A stretch of 64,000 bases of DNA from Pseudomonas sp. FP198 (GCF_030687895.1 NZ_CP117452.1:5075001-5139000), one strand, 5' to 3'. Shown: positions 1-10,276, counted from the stretch's first letter. Made by a program: numbers and translations. Notes: generated by a model not told the origin, from the sequence alone.

Positions 1-1333
1 CAACAGGCACCGGCAATGGAACGTTTACACCGACCATCCCGACTTCGATCTCATCGCAGAACAACCGTGCCGCCTCCCCGTCGCGGGTAAAGATACAAGT
101 ACCGTTGCCATACTCGTGATCATTGATCAGTTGCATCGCCTCTTCCAGGCTGTTGACCCGGACGATACACAGCACCGGCCCAAAGATTTCCTCCTTATAG
201 ATACGCATCTCGGGCGTTACGCGATCAAACAGGCAACCGCCCAGGAAAAACCCTTCTTCATGCCCAGCCACACTCAAGCCGCGACCGTCGACAATCAGCG
301 AGGCGCCTGCCGCCACACCCTCTTCTATATAGCCGCTGACTTTGTCCCGATGCTGGCCGGTCACCAACGGCCCCATGTCCAAACCGCAAGACGTACCGGC
401 ACCGATTTTCAGCGCCTGGATCTGCGGCACCAACTTGGCCACCAGCGCATCCGCCACCTGATCACCGACACACACCGCCACCGAAATTGCCATGCAACGC
501 TCACCGCATGAACCGTAAGCTGCACCCATCAGCGCGCTGACGGCATTGTCCAGGTCGGCATCCGGCATCAACACCGCATGGTTCTTGGCACCGCCTAGCG
601 CCTGAACGCGTTTGCCGCGACGTGTACCTTCGGCATAGATGTACTCGGCAATCGGCGTCGAGCCAACAAAACTCAGCGCCTTCACTTCCGGCGCTTCGAT
701 CAGTGCATCCACGGCTGCCTTGTCGCCATGGACCACACTCAACACCCCCCTGGGCAGACCGGCTTCCAGCAGCAGCTGGGCGATCAGCAGCGTCGAACTC
801 GGATCACGCTCGGATGGCTTGAGGATGAAGCAGTTGCCGCAGACGATCGCCAGCGGATACATCCACAGCGGCACCATCGCCGGGAAGTTGAACGGCGTAA
901 TGCCTGCCACCACGCCCAACGGTTGAAAGTCTGACCAGGCGTCGATGTTCGGTCCTACGTTACGGCTGTATTCGCCCTTCAGTATTTCCGGCGCCGCACA
1001 GGCAAACTCGACGTTTTCGATACCGCGCTTGAGCTCACCGGCGGCGTCTTCGAGGGTCTTGCCATGTTCTTCGCTGATCAACTGGGCAATGCGCGACTCG
1101 TTCTGCTCCAGCAACTGCTTGAAACGAAACATCACCTGGGCACGCTTGGCCGGCGGCGTGTTGCGCCAGGCCGGGAAAGCAGCCTTGGCGGCATCGATGG
1201 CCTGCTGGACAGTTGCGCGATCCGCCAGCGGAACCTTGTGGATCGCTTGCCCGGTGGATGGGTTGAACACGTCGGCCGTGCGTGCGTTGTCGCTCAGCAA
1301 TTCGCCATTGATCAGATGCGGGATGAGGCTCAT
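1..1333 (-). CDS. mmsA: CoA-acylating methylmalonate/malonate-semialdehyde dehydrogenase (3' end outside window)
   Basis: Catalyses NAD- and CoA-dependent oxidation of malonate semialdehyde or methylmalonate semialdehyde to acetyl- or propionyl-CoA, the last step of beta-alanine and valine breakdown. Translating the minus strand from the ATG at 1333 gives MSLIPHLINGELL followed by a typical aldehyde-dehydrogenase fold: the segment ITPFNFPAMVPLWM (cofactor region), the ALGGAKNHAV segment carrying the family's general-base region, and the catalytic-cysteine segment GSCGERCMAIS, which is diagnostic of the MmsA family rather than ordinary aldehyde dehydrogenases. About 444 codons are present; the family is near 500 residues, so the C-terminus lies beyond base 1. 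It sits 63 bp downstream of bauA on the same strand, the arrangement of bauA and bauC in P. aeruginosa, so malonate semialdehyde from beta-alanine is the likely main substrate. Confidence 0.93.
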   Translation of the reverse strand, partial: MSLIPHLINGELLSDNARTADVFNPSTGQAIHKVPLADRATVQQAIDAAKAAFPAWRNTPPAKRAQVMFRFKQLLEQNESRIAQLISEEHGKTLEDAAGELKRGIENVEFACAAPEILKGEYSRNVGPNIDAWSDFQPLGVVAGITPFNFPAMVPLWMYPLAIVCGNCFILKPSERDPSSTLLIAQLLLEAGLPRGVLSVVHGDKAAVDALIEAPEVKALSFVGSTPIAEYIYAEGTRRGKRVQALGGAKNHAVLMPDADLDNAVSALMGAAYGSCGERCMAISVAVCVGDQVADALVAKLVPQIQALKIGAGTSCGLDMGPLVTGQHRDKVSGYIEEGVAAGASLIVDGRGLSVAGHEEGFFLGGCLFDRVTPEMRIYKEEIFGPVLCIVRVNSLEEAMQLINDHEYGNGTCIFTRDGEAARLFCDEIEVGMVGVNVPLPVPV

Positions 1334-1396
1334 GGGGACTCCAGACAATTCGCTCGCCAGACGCTCTTGAACGAGCGTCTCTATATAAGAAAGAAA

Positions 1397-2746
1397 TCAG
1401 TCGATTTTATTCAGCACGTCACCGACCGCATCGAACAGACGATCCAGATCCTGCGGCTTGCTGTTGAACGTTGGCCCGAACTGCAGGGTGTCGCCGCCGA
1501 ATCGCACATAGAACCCGGCTTTCCACAGGGCCATCCCGGCCTCGAACGGACGCACGATGGCGTCGCCGTCGCGCGGGGCAATCTGGATCGCCCCGGCCAG
1601 GCCGAAGTTGCGAATGTCGATGACGTTCTTCGAGCCTTTCAATCCATGCAAGGCATTCTCTAAATGCGGCGCGACCTCGGCCACGCTTTGCACCAGGTTT
1701 TCCTTCTGCAACAGATCCAGTGCCGCCAGGCCAGCCGCACAGGCCACCGGGTGCGCCGAATAGGTATAGCCGTGGGGAAACTCCACCGCATATTCGGGCG
1801 TCGGCTGGTTCATGAACGTCTGGTAGATTTCCGAACTGGCAATCACCGCGCCCATGGGGATGGCGCCGTTGGTGACCTGCTTGGCAATGCACATCAGGTC
1901 CGGAACCACGCCAAAGCTATCCGCGCCGAACATCGAGCCGGTGCGACCGAAACCGGTAATGACCTCGTCAAACACCAGCAGGATGTTGTGCTGGTCGCAG
2001 ATCTGCCGCAGACGCGTGAGATATCCCTCAGGCGGGACCAGGACCCCGGCGGATCCGGCCATCGGCTCGACAAATACGGCCGCAATGTTGGACGCGTCGT
2101 GCAGCTCGATCAATTTCAGCAGCTCATCGGCCAAGGCGATGCCACCTTCCTTCGGCATGCCACGGGAATAGGCATTGCTGGCCAGCAAGGTGTGGGGTAG
2201 ATGATCGACGTCCATCATGGCCTGGCCGAACAATTTACGGTTGCCACTGACGCCGCCCAGGCTGGTGCCGGCGATGTTCACGCCGTGATAACCACGGGCA
2301 CGGCCGATCATCTTGGTCTTGGTGGCCTGCCCCTTGAGGCGCCAGTAGGCACGGACCATCTTCACTGCCGTATCGGCGCACTCGGAACCGGAGTCGGTGA
2401 AAAACACATGGTTGAGGTTGCCCGGGGTCAGGCTGGTGATCTTTTCCGCCAGCTGGAACGACAGCGGATGGCCGTACTGGAATCCCGGGGAATAATCGAG
2501 GGTGCCCAACTGCTTGGCGACCGCCTCCTGGATTTCCTTGCGGGTGTGCCCGGCGCCACAGGTCCACAAGCCCGATAACGAATCGTAGACCTTGCGCCCC
2601 TTGTCATCCGTCAGCCAGCTACCCTCGGCGGCGACGATCAAGCGGGGATCGCGTTGGAAATTACGATTGGCCGTGTAGGGCATCCAGTGGGCATCCAGCT
2701 TGAGCTGGCTGGCCAGGGAACCGACAGCGTGTTCGGGCATGTTCAT
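1397..2746 (-). CDS. bauA: beta-alanine--pyruvate aminotransferase (omega-amino acid aminotransferase)
   Basis: PLP-dependent class III aminotransferase that moves the amino group of beta-alanine (and related omega-amines) to pyruvate, producing malonate semialdehyde for the neighbouring dehydrogenase. The 449-residue product shows the class III signature VFDEVITGFGRTG around residues 275-290, followed by the PLP-lysine segment CIAKQVTNGAIPMGA. I chose the ATG at 2746 (MNMPEHAVGS), which is preceded by GCGAGG about ten bases upstream; an in-frame ATG ten codons further out (2776) lacks such a site and would add residues not typical of the family. It is transcribed away from bauR and towards mmsA. 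Length and motifs match BauA of P. aeruginosa closely, so the assignment is firm; activity on other omega-amines cannot be judged from sequence. Confidence 0.93.
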   Translation of the reverse strand: MNMPEHAVGSLASQLKLDAHWMPYTANRNFQRDPRLIVAAEGSWLTDDKGRKVYDSLSGLWTCGAGHTRKEIQEAVAKQLGTLDYSPGFQYGHPLSFQLAEKITSLTPGNLNHVFFTDSGSECADTAVKMVRAYWRLKGQATKTKMIGRARGYHGVNIAGTSLGGVSGNRKLFGQAMMDVDHLPHTLLASNAYSRGMPKEGGIALADELLKLIELHDASNIAAVFVEPMAGSAGVLVPPEGYLTRLRQICDQHNILLVFDEVITGFGRTGSMFGADSFGVVPDLMCIAKQVTNGAIPMGAVIASSEIYQTFMNQPTPEYAVEFPHGYTYSAHPVACAAGLAALDLLQKENLVQSVAEVAPHLENALHGLKGSKNVIDIRNFGLAGAIQIAPRDGDAIVRPFEAGMALWKAGFYVRFGGDTLQFGPTFNSKPQDLDRLFDAVGDVLNKID

Positions 2747-2867
2747 CGACAAAACCTCGCAGGGTATGAGCGGCATGAAGCCAAGGCGTTCTTGCGGCTA
2801 CGTTGCCACGACGATAAAGTCGGTGAAATCCAGCTTTTCTAACCTTCAGTCAGCGGATCACTAAACT

Positions 2868-3788
2868 ATGAGCGCTCGTCGTCCCGATCCACTGGCCCAA
2901 GTCAGCGACTTCGATATCCGCTTGCTGCGTATTTTTCGCAGCGTGGTGGAATGCGGCGGATTTTCGGCTGCGGAAACCGTGCTTGGCATCGGCCGCTCGG
3001 CTATCAGCCAGCAGATGAACGATCTGGAACAGCGTCTTGGCCTGCGTTTGTGCCAGCGTGGGCGCGCGGGTTTTTCACTGACGGAGGAAGGGCGCGAAGT
3101 CTATCAATCGGCATTGCAGTTATTGAGCGCGCTGGAGAGCTTTCGCACCGAGGTCAACGGCCTGCACCAGCATTTGCGCGGTGAGTTGACCATCGGCCTG
3201 ACGGACAATCTTGTCACCCTGCCCCACATGCGGATCACGCACGCCTTGGCCCAGTTGAAAGAACGCGGGCCGGACGTGCAGATCCAGATTCGCATGATCG
3301 CTCCCAACGAAGTCGAACAAGGCGTACTCGACGGGCGCCTGCATGTCGGCGTAGTGCCCCAGGCCAGCGCCCTTTCCGGACTCGAATACCAACCGCTCTA
3401 CAGTGAACGCTCGCTGCTGTATTGCGCGGTGGGACATCCGCTGTTTTATGTGGACGACCAACAGCTTGAAGACGCTCGGCTCAACAGCCAGGACGCCATC
3501 GCGCCAACCTTTCGCCTGCCCGCCGACATCCAGGCTCACTACCAGGCACTCAACTGCACCGCCAGCGCCTCGGATCGCGAAGGCATGGCGTTCCTGATTC
3601 TCACCGGACGTTACATTGGTTATCTGCCGGATCACTACGCCAATCTATGGGTTCAGCAGGGACGGCTGCGAGCCCTCAAGCCCTTGGCACGCTTTTATGA
3701 TCTGAGCCTGGCGTCGGTCACACGCAAGGGTCGCCGCCCGCACCTGGTGCTGGAAAGTTTTCTCGAAAACCTGGCGGCAACCCGCTGA
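2868..3788 (+). CDS. bauR: LysR-family transcriptional regulator of beta-alanine catabolism
   Basis: A 306-residue LysR-type activator. The N-terminal winged helix-turn-helix (about residues 15-75) includes the recognition region GIGRSAISQQMNDLEQRLG; the rest is a periplasmic-binding-protein-like effector domain. It is divergently placed 121 bp from bauA, the usual position for a LysR regulator controlling its neighbour, and matches the place of bauR in P. aeruginosa, where it activates the bau genes in response to beta-alanine. The intergenic region would hold the operator, though I could not single out a clear T-N11-A box. LysR class is certain; target and inducer are inferred from synteny. 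Confidence 0.85.
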   Translation: MSARRPDPLAQVSDFDIRLLRIFRSVVECGGFSAAETVLGIGRSAISQQMNDLEQRLGLRLCQRGRAGFSLTEEGREVYQSALQLLSALESFRTEVNGLHQHLRGELTIGLTDNLVTLPHMRITHALAQLKERGPDVQIQIRMIAPNEVEQGVLDGRLHVGVVPQASALSGLEYQPLYSERSLLYCAVGHPLFYVDDQQLEDARLNSQDAIAPTFRLPADIQAHYQALNCTASASDREGMAFLILTGRYIGYLPDHYANLWVQQGRLRALKPLARFYDLSLASVTRKGRRPHLVLESFLENLAATR

Positions 3789-3894
3789 CATTTTTGCAGT
3801 ACACGGCTTTTATGGCAGCAGCACTTGTCGGATGCGCGCCGGTGCGCTATGAACGCACTTGCCCGCCCCCACAGACCCAGCCCGGAAACGTCCA

Positions 3895-4544
3895 TGACCT
3901 TTGAAGTTCCTGCCCATGGTGGCAAGCCTACCGGCCGTATTCGTCAGAAAAACGAGGAAACCATCCTCAGGGCCGCCGAGGATGAGTTCGCCCGTCACGG
4001 CTTCAAGGGCACCAGCATGAACGCCATCGCCTTGAAGGCCGGACTGCCCAAGGCGAACCTGCATTACTATTTCACCAACAAGCTCGGCCTTTACGTCGCC
4101 GTGCTGAGCAACATCATCGAGTTGTGGGACAGCACTTTCAACTCCCTGACCGCCGAGGACGATCCAGCGCAGGCATTGACCCGCTACATCCGCGCCAAGA
4201 TGGAATTCTCACGGCGCCAGCCCCAGGCATCGCGAATTTTCGCCATGGAAGTGATCAGCGGCGGCGAATGCCTGAGCGAGTATTTCAACCAGGATTATCG
4301 CGCCTGGTTCAAGGGCCGCGCGGCCGTGTTCCAGGCCTGGATCGATGCGGGCAAAATGGACCCGGTCGATCCGGTCCACCTGATTTTTCTGCTGTGGGGC
4401 AGCACCCAGCATTACGCCGATTTCGCCACCCAGATCTGCCGCGTGACCGGGCGTAGCAAATTGACCAGGCAAGACATGATCGACGCCGGCGACAATCTCA
4501 TCCGCATCATTCTCAAAGGCTGCGGCCTGACACCAGACCTCTAG
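3895..4544 (+). CDS. TetR-family transcriptional regulator (RutR-like)
   Basis: A TetR-type repressor of about 216 residues. The N-terminal DNA-binding domain includes RIRQKNEETILRAAEDEF, then KGTSMNAIALKAGLPKANLHYYF, the classical TetR helix-turn-helix, ending near residue 70. The C-terminal domain (YIRAKMEFSRRQPQASRIFAMEVISGG) resembles RutR and related regulators of pyrimidine or nucleobase catabolism. An in-frame ATG exists at 3849 and another at 3825, but MTFEVPAHGG at 3895, preceded by CCGGAAACG, fits the family start best. It lies after bauR and beside beta-alanine genes; since reductive pyrimidine breakdown yields beta-alanine, a role in that pathway is plausible but no pyrimidine-reduction gene is inside this window. 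Confidence 0.8.
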
Positions 4545-4550
4545 GACTCC

Positions 4551-5144
4551 ATGCCTTATACCCTTGCCGGCTTTTGCGAATACCGTGAAGAAATCCGCAA
4601 AAGCCGTTTCATCACCTTCGCCGCCCCCATCACCAGCCCCGCCGAGGCCCAGGCCTTTATCGAGCGGCACAGCGACCTGGACGCCACGCATAATTGCTGG
4701 GCATGGAAACTGGGCGACCAATATCGCAGCAGCGACGATGGCGAGCCGGGTGGCACCGCCGGGCGCCCGATACTCGCGGCCATCCAGGCCCAGGATTGCG
4801 ATCAGGTGGTGGTGCTGGTCATACGCTGGTACGGCGGCATCCAGCTGGGTACCGGCGGTTTGGCCCGCGCCTATGGCGGCGGTGCGAACAAATGCCTGCA
4901 AACCGCCGAGAAGGTCGAATTGATCAGCCGCGTAGCGCTGCGTTGCCTGTGCGGTTTCGCCGAGCTGGCCCTGGTGAAACTGCGGATAGCTGAATGCGGC
5001 GGTCTGGTCCTCGCCGAGGATTTCACCGCCAACGGCGTGGAACTTCAATTGGCAGTCGGTGAAGAACACATCGAGAGCCTGCAAACGCGACTGGCCGACT
5101 TGAGTCGCGGACAGATACGACTTGAGCGCCCGGCACCCTTATGA
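4551..5144 (+). CDS. IMPACT (YigZ/UPF0029) family protein
   Basis: A 197-residue YigZ-type protein. The N-terminal UPF0029 domain carries the typical run of YREEIRKSRFIT, then HNCWAWKLG, DDGEPGGTAGRPIL and VIRWYGGIQLGTGGLARAYG (about residues 10-115); a smaller ferredoxin-like DUF1949 region follows. The molecular role of bacterial YigZ proteins is unsettled; the eukaryotic relative IMPACT/Yih1 modulates GCN2 signalling on the ribosome, and the structural similarity to EF-G domain IV suggests nucleic-acid or ribosome binding. It begins six bases after the stop of the TetR gene, so the two may be co-transcribed. Family is certain, function is not. Confidence 0.88.
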   Translation: MPYTLAGFCEYREEIRKSRFITFAAPITSPAEAQAFIERHSDLDATHNCWAWKLGDQYRSSDDGEPGGTAGRPILAAIQAQDCDQVVVLVIRWYGGIQLGTGGLARAYGGGANKCLQTAEKVELISRVALRCLCGFAELALVKLRIAECGGLVLAEDFTANGVELQLAVGEEHIESLQTRLADLSRGQIRLERPAPL

Positions 5145-5184
5145 AAAAAGGCACAGCTTTGCCCACATGCGCTGTGCACCTGCC

Positions 5185-5193
5185 TGTGGATAA
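5185..5193 (-). promoter_or_regulatory. DnaA box (TTATCCACA)
   Basis: Exact match to the high-affinity DnaA-box consensus on the minus strand, inside a non-coding stretch. One of two such sites in this intergenic region. Binding is inferred from the sequence match alone. Confidence 0.45.
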
Positions 5194-5385
5194 CCTGGGC
5201 GCATCCTGCTGTAACCCTTCTGTCATGCGGGTTTTCAAGCATTGCTCGCTTTTCGTACAAAAATTCGCCGATACCGCGAATCCATCAAAAAACAAATGGT
5301 TGCGATGCTTTATCACCTTTAGAAGAAAGCCGCACAGGGCTTATGCCCGAGTTTCAGGCTTGCGCACAATAACTGTGGAGCAACC

Positions 5386-5394
5386 TGTGGATAA
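5386..5394 (-). promoter_or_regulatory. DnaA box (TTATCCACA)
   Basis: Second exact match on the minus strand, in the same orientation as the site at 5185 and 197 bp upstream of the SDR gene start. Binding is inferred from the sequence match alone. Confidence 0.45.
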
Positions 5395-5590
5395 CCCGTT
5401 CATGGCTCCAGCGGCCCCAAGAACAGCATGGCTTGCAGCCGCCTGATCATTTTTTAACCAGACATTTATAAGGACCTGAACCTGATCGAAACCGCATGAC
5501 CGCTCCCGACGCGTTGTGCCGCAGGCTGAAACAACCGCCCGGGCAACGTTGTCCCATTGACTCCGTGACTTTTCTTTCAAGGAAGCATTC

Positions 5591-6277
5591 ATGAATTCGG
5601 CAAAAACCGCATTGATCATCGGCGCCTCTCGGGGACTGGGCCTCGGCTTGGTGAAGACGCTTCTGAGTGATGGCTGGAACGTGATCGCCACGGTGCGTAA
5701 CCCGCAGAACGCCGAGGCCTTGAAGGCGCTGGGGCCGGTGCGAATCGAACAGCTCGACATGGACGACCAGCAAGCCGTCATCGCCTTGAGCCAGCAGCTC
5801 AGGGACCAGACCTTCGACCTGTTGTTCGTCAATGCCGGCGTCAAAGGCCCCGACAACCAGAGCCCGGGCGGCGCAACGCTGGCTGAGGTCGGTCAGCTGT
5901 TCTTCACCAATGCCGTGGCACCGATCAACCTCGCCCAACGCTTCGTCGGGCAGATCCGCGACGGCAGCGGCGTGCTGGCCTTCATGAGCTCGGTGCTGGG
6001 CAGCGTGACCATGCCCGACGCCCCCGAACTGGCGCTGTACAAGGCCAGCAAAGCCGCGCTCAACTCCATGACCAACAGTTTTGTCAGCCAACTGGGCGAG
6101 CAGGTATTGACCGTGCTGTCGCTGCATCCGGGCTGGGTAAAGACCGACATGGGCGGCGAAGGCGCGGCCATCGATGTCGAGACCAGCACCCGTGGGCTGA
6201 TCGATCAGGTCAATGCCTTTGCCGGCAAGGGTGGGCATCACTTCGTCAATTACAAAGGCGAGACGATTCCCTGGTAA
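5591..6277 (+). CDS. SDR-family NAD(P)-dependent oxidoreductase
   Basis: A 228-residue classical short-chain dehydrogenase/reductase. The Rossmann nucleotide-binding motif is GASRGLGLGL (residues 10-20), the structural NAG motif is at VNAGV, and the catalytic Ser plus YxxxK are SSVLGS followed by YKASKAAL. The overall form resembles the CsgA / sniffer-like SDR subgroup, whose substrates are generally unknown. It follows the DnaA-box intergenic region and stands alone; its start has GGAAGC just upstream. Cytoplasmic; substrate cannot be assigned. Confidence 0.85.
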   Translation: MNSAKTALIIGASRGLGLGLVKTLLSDGWNVIATVRNPQNAEALKALGPVRIEQLDMDDQQAVIALSQQLRDQTFDLLFVNAGVKGPDNQSPGGATLAEVGQLFFTNAVAPINLAQRFVGQIRDGSGVLAFMSSVLGSVTMPDAPELALYKASKAALNSMTNSFVSQLGEQVLTVLSLHPGWVKTDMGGEGAAIDVETSTRGLIDQVNAFAGKGGHHFVNYKGETIPW

Positions 6278-6449
6278 TCAACCCGGTATCCTTGGAGCAT
6301 CCATCCTGCAGGACTTTTGTCGGGCACTGGAAATGTGTCCGGCAACCTGAGTACACTCCGAACCGCGCCCTCCAAGGCGCCCCTGGATCAGCAGACAGGG
6401 CATCACTGAGCTGGCTAACCTGAACCCACTTTCAGAGGAGCCGGCCACC

Positions 6450-7808
6450 ATGCCTGCGACCCGTACCTGGTTAAAAAATCCCCTCGCCATTTTCACCGCC
6501 AACGGTCTCGATGCCCGTGGCGGTCTCGTCCTGCAGGACGGTGTGATCGTTGAGCTGCTCAGCGCCGGGCAACAGCCCACACAGCCTTGTGACACCGTGT
6601 TCGATGCTCGAGAACATGTGATCCTGCCAGGTCTGATCAACACCCATCATCACTTCTACCAGACCCTGACCCGCGCCTGGGCGCCGGTGGTAAACGAACC
6701 GTTGTTCCCATGGCTGAAAACCCTTTATCCGGTGTGGGCTCGGCTGACTCCGGAGAAACTCGCGCTGGCGAGTAAAGTCGCGTTGGCCGAACTGCTGTTG
6801 TCGGGCTGCACCACGGCGGCCGATCACCACTACCTGTTTCCCGAAGGTTTGGAAAACGCCATCGATGTGCAGGTGCAATGCGTCGGTGAGCTGGGCATGC
6901 GCGCAATGCTGACCCGTGGTTCCATGAGCCTGGGCGAGGCCGACGGTGGCCTGCCGCCGCAGCAGACCGTGCAGCAGGGCCAGGTGATTCTCGACGACAG
7001 CCAGCGACTGATCGCCCGATACCATGAGCGCGGTGCCGGCGCGAAAATCCAGATTGCGCTGGCGCCTTGCTCGCCGTTTTCGGTCACGCCCGAGATCATG
7101 CGCGCCAGCGCCGAGCTTGCGGAAAAGCTCGACGTACGCCTGCATACCCACCTGGCCGAAACCCTCGACGAGGAGGACTTCTGCCTGCAGCGCTTCGGCC
7201 TGCGCACCGTGGACTACCTCGACAGCGTCGGCTGGCTGGGCCCACGTACCTGGCTGGCCCACGGCATTCATTTCAATCCTGACGAAATCACCCGTCTCGG
7301 CGCCGCCGGAACCGGCATCTGCCATTGCCCCAGTTCGAACATGCGCCTGGCCTCGGGCATTTGTCCGACGCTTGAACTGACCGCAGCCGGCGCGCCATTG
7401 GGCCTTGGGGTGGACGGCTCAGCGTCCAACGATGCGTCGAACATGCTGCTGGAAACCCGTCAGGCGCTGTACATCCAGCGCTTGCGCTATGGCGCGCAAG
7501 CGATCACGCCGGAAAAGGTGCTGGGCTGGGCGACCCGGGGCTCGGCACAATTGCTGGGACGCAGCGACATCGGCGAACTGGCAGAGGGCAAACAAGCCGA
7601 CCTGGCGATGTTCAAGCTTGATGAGTTGCGCTTTTCCGGCAGCCACGATCCGATCTCGGCCCTGCTGCTGTGCGGCGCCGATCGGGCGGATCGGGTGATG
7701 GTCGCGGGTCAGTGGAGAGTGATCGATGGACAGGTCGAAGGGCTCGATGTCCAAGGGTTGATTGCCGACCACAGCCAGGCGGCGCGGGAGCTGATCGCGG
7801 GTACCTGA
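6450..7808 (+). CDS. 8-oxoguanine deaminase (amidohydrolase superfamily)
   Basis: A 452-residue metal-dependent deaminase of the TrzN/ATZ-like amidohydrolase group. Visible metal and catalytic elements are NTHHHFYQ (HxH motif, near residue 65), HTHLAETLDEED, the AHGIH histidine and the aspartate in LGVDGSASNDASNM. Length and motifs match PA0142 of P. aeruginosa, shown to deaminate 8-oxoguanine to urate, so a role in disposing of oxidised guanine is likely; it may also act on isocytosine. The ATG at 6450 follows AGAGGAG. Together with the adenine deaminase at 9.2 kb it forms part of a purine-salvage neighbourhood also found in P. aeruginosa. Confidence 0.87.
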   Translation: MPATRTWLKNPLAIFTANGLDARGGLVLQDGVIVELLSAGQQPTQPCDTVFDAREHVILPGLINTHHHFYQTLTRAWAPVVNEPLFPWLKTLYPVWARLTPEKLALASKVALAELLLSGCTTAADHHYLFPEGLENAIDVQVQCVGELGMRAMLTRGSMSLGEADGGLPPQQTVQQGQVILDDSQRLIARYHERGAGAKIQIALAPCSPFSVTPEIMRASAELAEKLDVRLHTHLAETLDEEDFCLQRFGLRTVDYLDSVGWLGPRTWLAHGIHFNPDEITRLGAAGTGICHCPSSNMRLASGICPTLELTAAGAPLGLGVDGSASNDASNMLLETRQALYIQRLRYGAQAITPEKVLGWATRGSAQLLGRSDIGELAEGKQADLAMFKLDELRFSGSHDPISALLLCGADRADRVMVAGQWRVIDGQVEGLDVQGLIADHSQAARELIAGT

Positions 7809-7821
7809 ACCAACCAAAAAA

Positions 7822-7914
7822 CTGTGGGAGCGAGCCTGCTCGCGATGCGGTTTCATATCCGGCATTGATATTGACTGACCTGGCCCAATCGCGAGCAAGC
7901 TCGCTCCCACAGGG
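7822..7914. repeat. REP-type inverted repeat pair
   Basis: Two copies of the Pseudomonas REP core (GTGGGAGCGAGCCTGCTCGC and its inverted form) face each other across about 45 bp, directly between two convergent genes. Such pairs are typical mobile-in-trans elements of the P. fluorescens group and can form hairpins that stabilise transcripts or stop transcription. Confidence 0.85.
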
Positions 7915-7926
7915 ACTGTGACAGGT

Positions 7927-9018
7927 TCAAAGACCGAGCAACGACAACATGATAAACGTGGCAAACAGCACAAAGTGGGTCATGCCTTCGATGGCGTTGG
8001 TTTCGCCATCATTGAGGTTGATGGCGCTGACGATCAGGGTGATGAAGATCATCACCGTCTGCACCGGGGTCATCGCCATCTGGAAAGGCTGGCCGGTGTA
8101 AAGCGCCATGGCTTCCATCACCGGCACCGTCAGGATCACGGTGGACAGCGAGGCGCCCAAGGCGATGTTTACCACCGACTGCATGCGATTGGCCAAGGCT
8201 GCGCGCAGGGCGGTAAGAATTTCCGGCGCAGCGGAGATGACTGCCACCAGAATTGCCGTGACCACCGGCGGCGCGCCGGAGCCTTCCAGCCCGAGGTCGA
8301 TAGCCTTGGACATGACTTCGGCCAGCGCACCGATGACCACCACGCCGAACACCAGTGCGCCGATGGAAAACGCCAGGCTGATGGGTTTCGGCTCGGCCTC
8401 CACCGGTTCTTTCCTGCGGCGTTTTTCCGGGTAGCTGTAGCTGAAGAAATAGCTGTGCGGCCCCACCTGCATGCGCAGAAACAACGTATACAAGACGATC
8501 ATCGCACCGATGGTGAATGCCGAATAATGCTTCCAGTTTTCCTGCGGAATAAATTCCGGCACTACCATCGACACGCCCATGGCGGTGAGGATCATCACGC
8601 TGTAGGTACGCGCCGAATCGTCGTTATAGACCTGCTCGCCGTGCTTGAGCCCACCCATCAGCGCCGCTAGCCCGAGAATACCGTTGATATCGAGCATCAC
8701 CGCCGAATAGATCGTGTCCCGTACCAGGGTCGGCGACGCCTCGTTACTCATCATGATCGCCAGGATCACCACTTCCACCAGCACCGCCGACAAAGTCAGG
8801 ATCATGGTGCCGTAAGGATCGCCGACCTTTTCCGCCAGCAACTCGGCGTGATGGGCCACGCGCATGGAGGCGGCGACGATGAAGCCGATCAGCACCAGGC
8901 CGCCAACCAACGCCACGACCTGCCCGCTGCCCAGCAGCCAATGCTCCAGCGGATAGGCGACAAAAGCGGCAAGCAGGGCCAGCAACAACAGTTTTTCTTG
9001 CTTGATCAACGTCAGCAT
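7927..9018 (-). CDS. chaA: calcium/proton antiporter (ChaA / y4hA type)
   Basis: A 363-residue inner-membrane cation/H+ antiporter of the CaCA superfamily with about eleven hydrophobic segments. Both alpha-repeat regions with acidic residues are visible: GDPYGTMILTLSAVLVEVV (about residue 70) and SAAPEILTALRAALANRMQS (about residue 265). A charged cytoplasmic loop (YPEKRRRKEPVEAEPKP) divides the halves, as in ChaA. It likely exports Ca2+ or Na+/K+ in exchange for protons under alkaline or salt stress. The gene is monocistronic and ends beside the REP pair. Family is clear; ion preference is inferred. Confidence 0.87.
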   Translation of the reverse strand: MLTLIKQEKLLLLALLAAFVAYPLEHWLLGSGQVVALVGGLVLIGFIVAASMRVAHHAELLAEKVGDPYGTMILTLSAVLVEVVILAIMMSNEASPTLVRDTIYSAVMLDINGILGLAALMGGLKHGEQVYNDDSARTYSVMILTAMGVSMVVPEFIPQENWKHYSAFTIGAMIVLYTLFLRMQVGPHSYFFSYSYPEKRRRKEPVEAEPKPISLAFSIGALVFGVVVIGALAEVMSKAIDLGLEGSGAPPVVTAILVAVISAAPEILTALRAALANRMQSVVNIALGASLSTVILTVPVMEAMALYTGQPFQMAMTPVQTVMIFITLIVSAINLNDGETNAIEGMTHFVLFATFIMLSLLGL

Positions 9019-9196
9019 CGTGGGCCTATCGCCATGGACGGGTCATGAGCTACTAGACTGTGACGTGCCGGGAACGTTTCCTTCGGATGTGCCGTATCTG
9101 GTGTTCAGGCTTGCGCGGTTAGTGGATCAGCCGGTCAGGTTTTAGCCGACATCGGCGTCCACAGCTGTAGAATGCCCGCCATTGATTCGCTGATGA

Positions 9197-10159
<963 letters not shown>

Positions 10160-10175
10160 GACTGGCGATGATCCT

Positions 10176-10266
10176 TTGTGGGAGCGAGCCTGCTCGCGAA
10201 AGCGGTGAGTCAGTCGACATCATTTTCGATTGTCGGACCGCCTTCGCGAGCAGGCTCGCTTCCACC
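10176..10266. repeat. REP-type inverted repeat pair
   Basis: Same family as the pair at 7.8 kb: TGTGGGAGCGAGCCTGCTCG at the left and its inverted partner at the right with one base changed (CGCTTCCAC), located between the convergent ends of add and the MFS gene. Confidence 0.83.
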
Positions 10267-10276
10267 TGGATGAGGT

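Larger units (their letters stand above)
5145..5590. other. 446-bp intergenic region with two perfect DnaA-box sequences
   Basis: No convincing gene is present: the open frame at 5141-5446 overlaps the IMPACT gene, has no ribosome binding site and no recognisable domain. The stretch contains two exact copies of TGTGGATAA, the complement of the strong DnaA box TTATCCACA, at 5185-5193 and 5386-5394, in the same orientation and 201 bp apart, with an AT-rich stretch around 5449-5470 before the SDR gene. The promoter of the SDR gene presumably lies in the last part. Confidence 0.5.

Noticed and set aside
5141..5446. 101-codon frame after the IMPACT gene
   Set aside because: Overlaps the end of the previous gene, has no ribosome binding site and no recognisable sequence; the stretch reads as intergenic.
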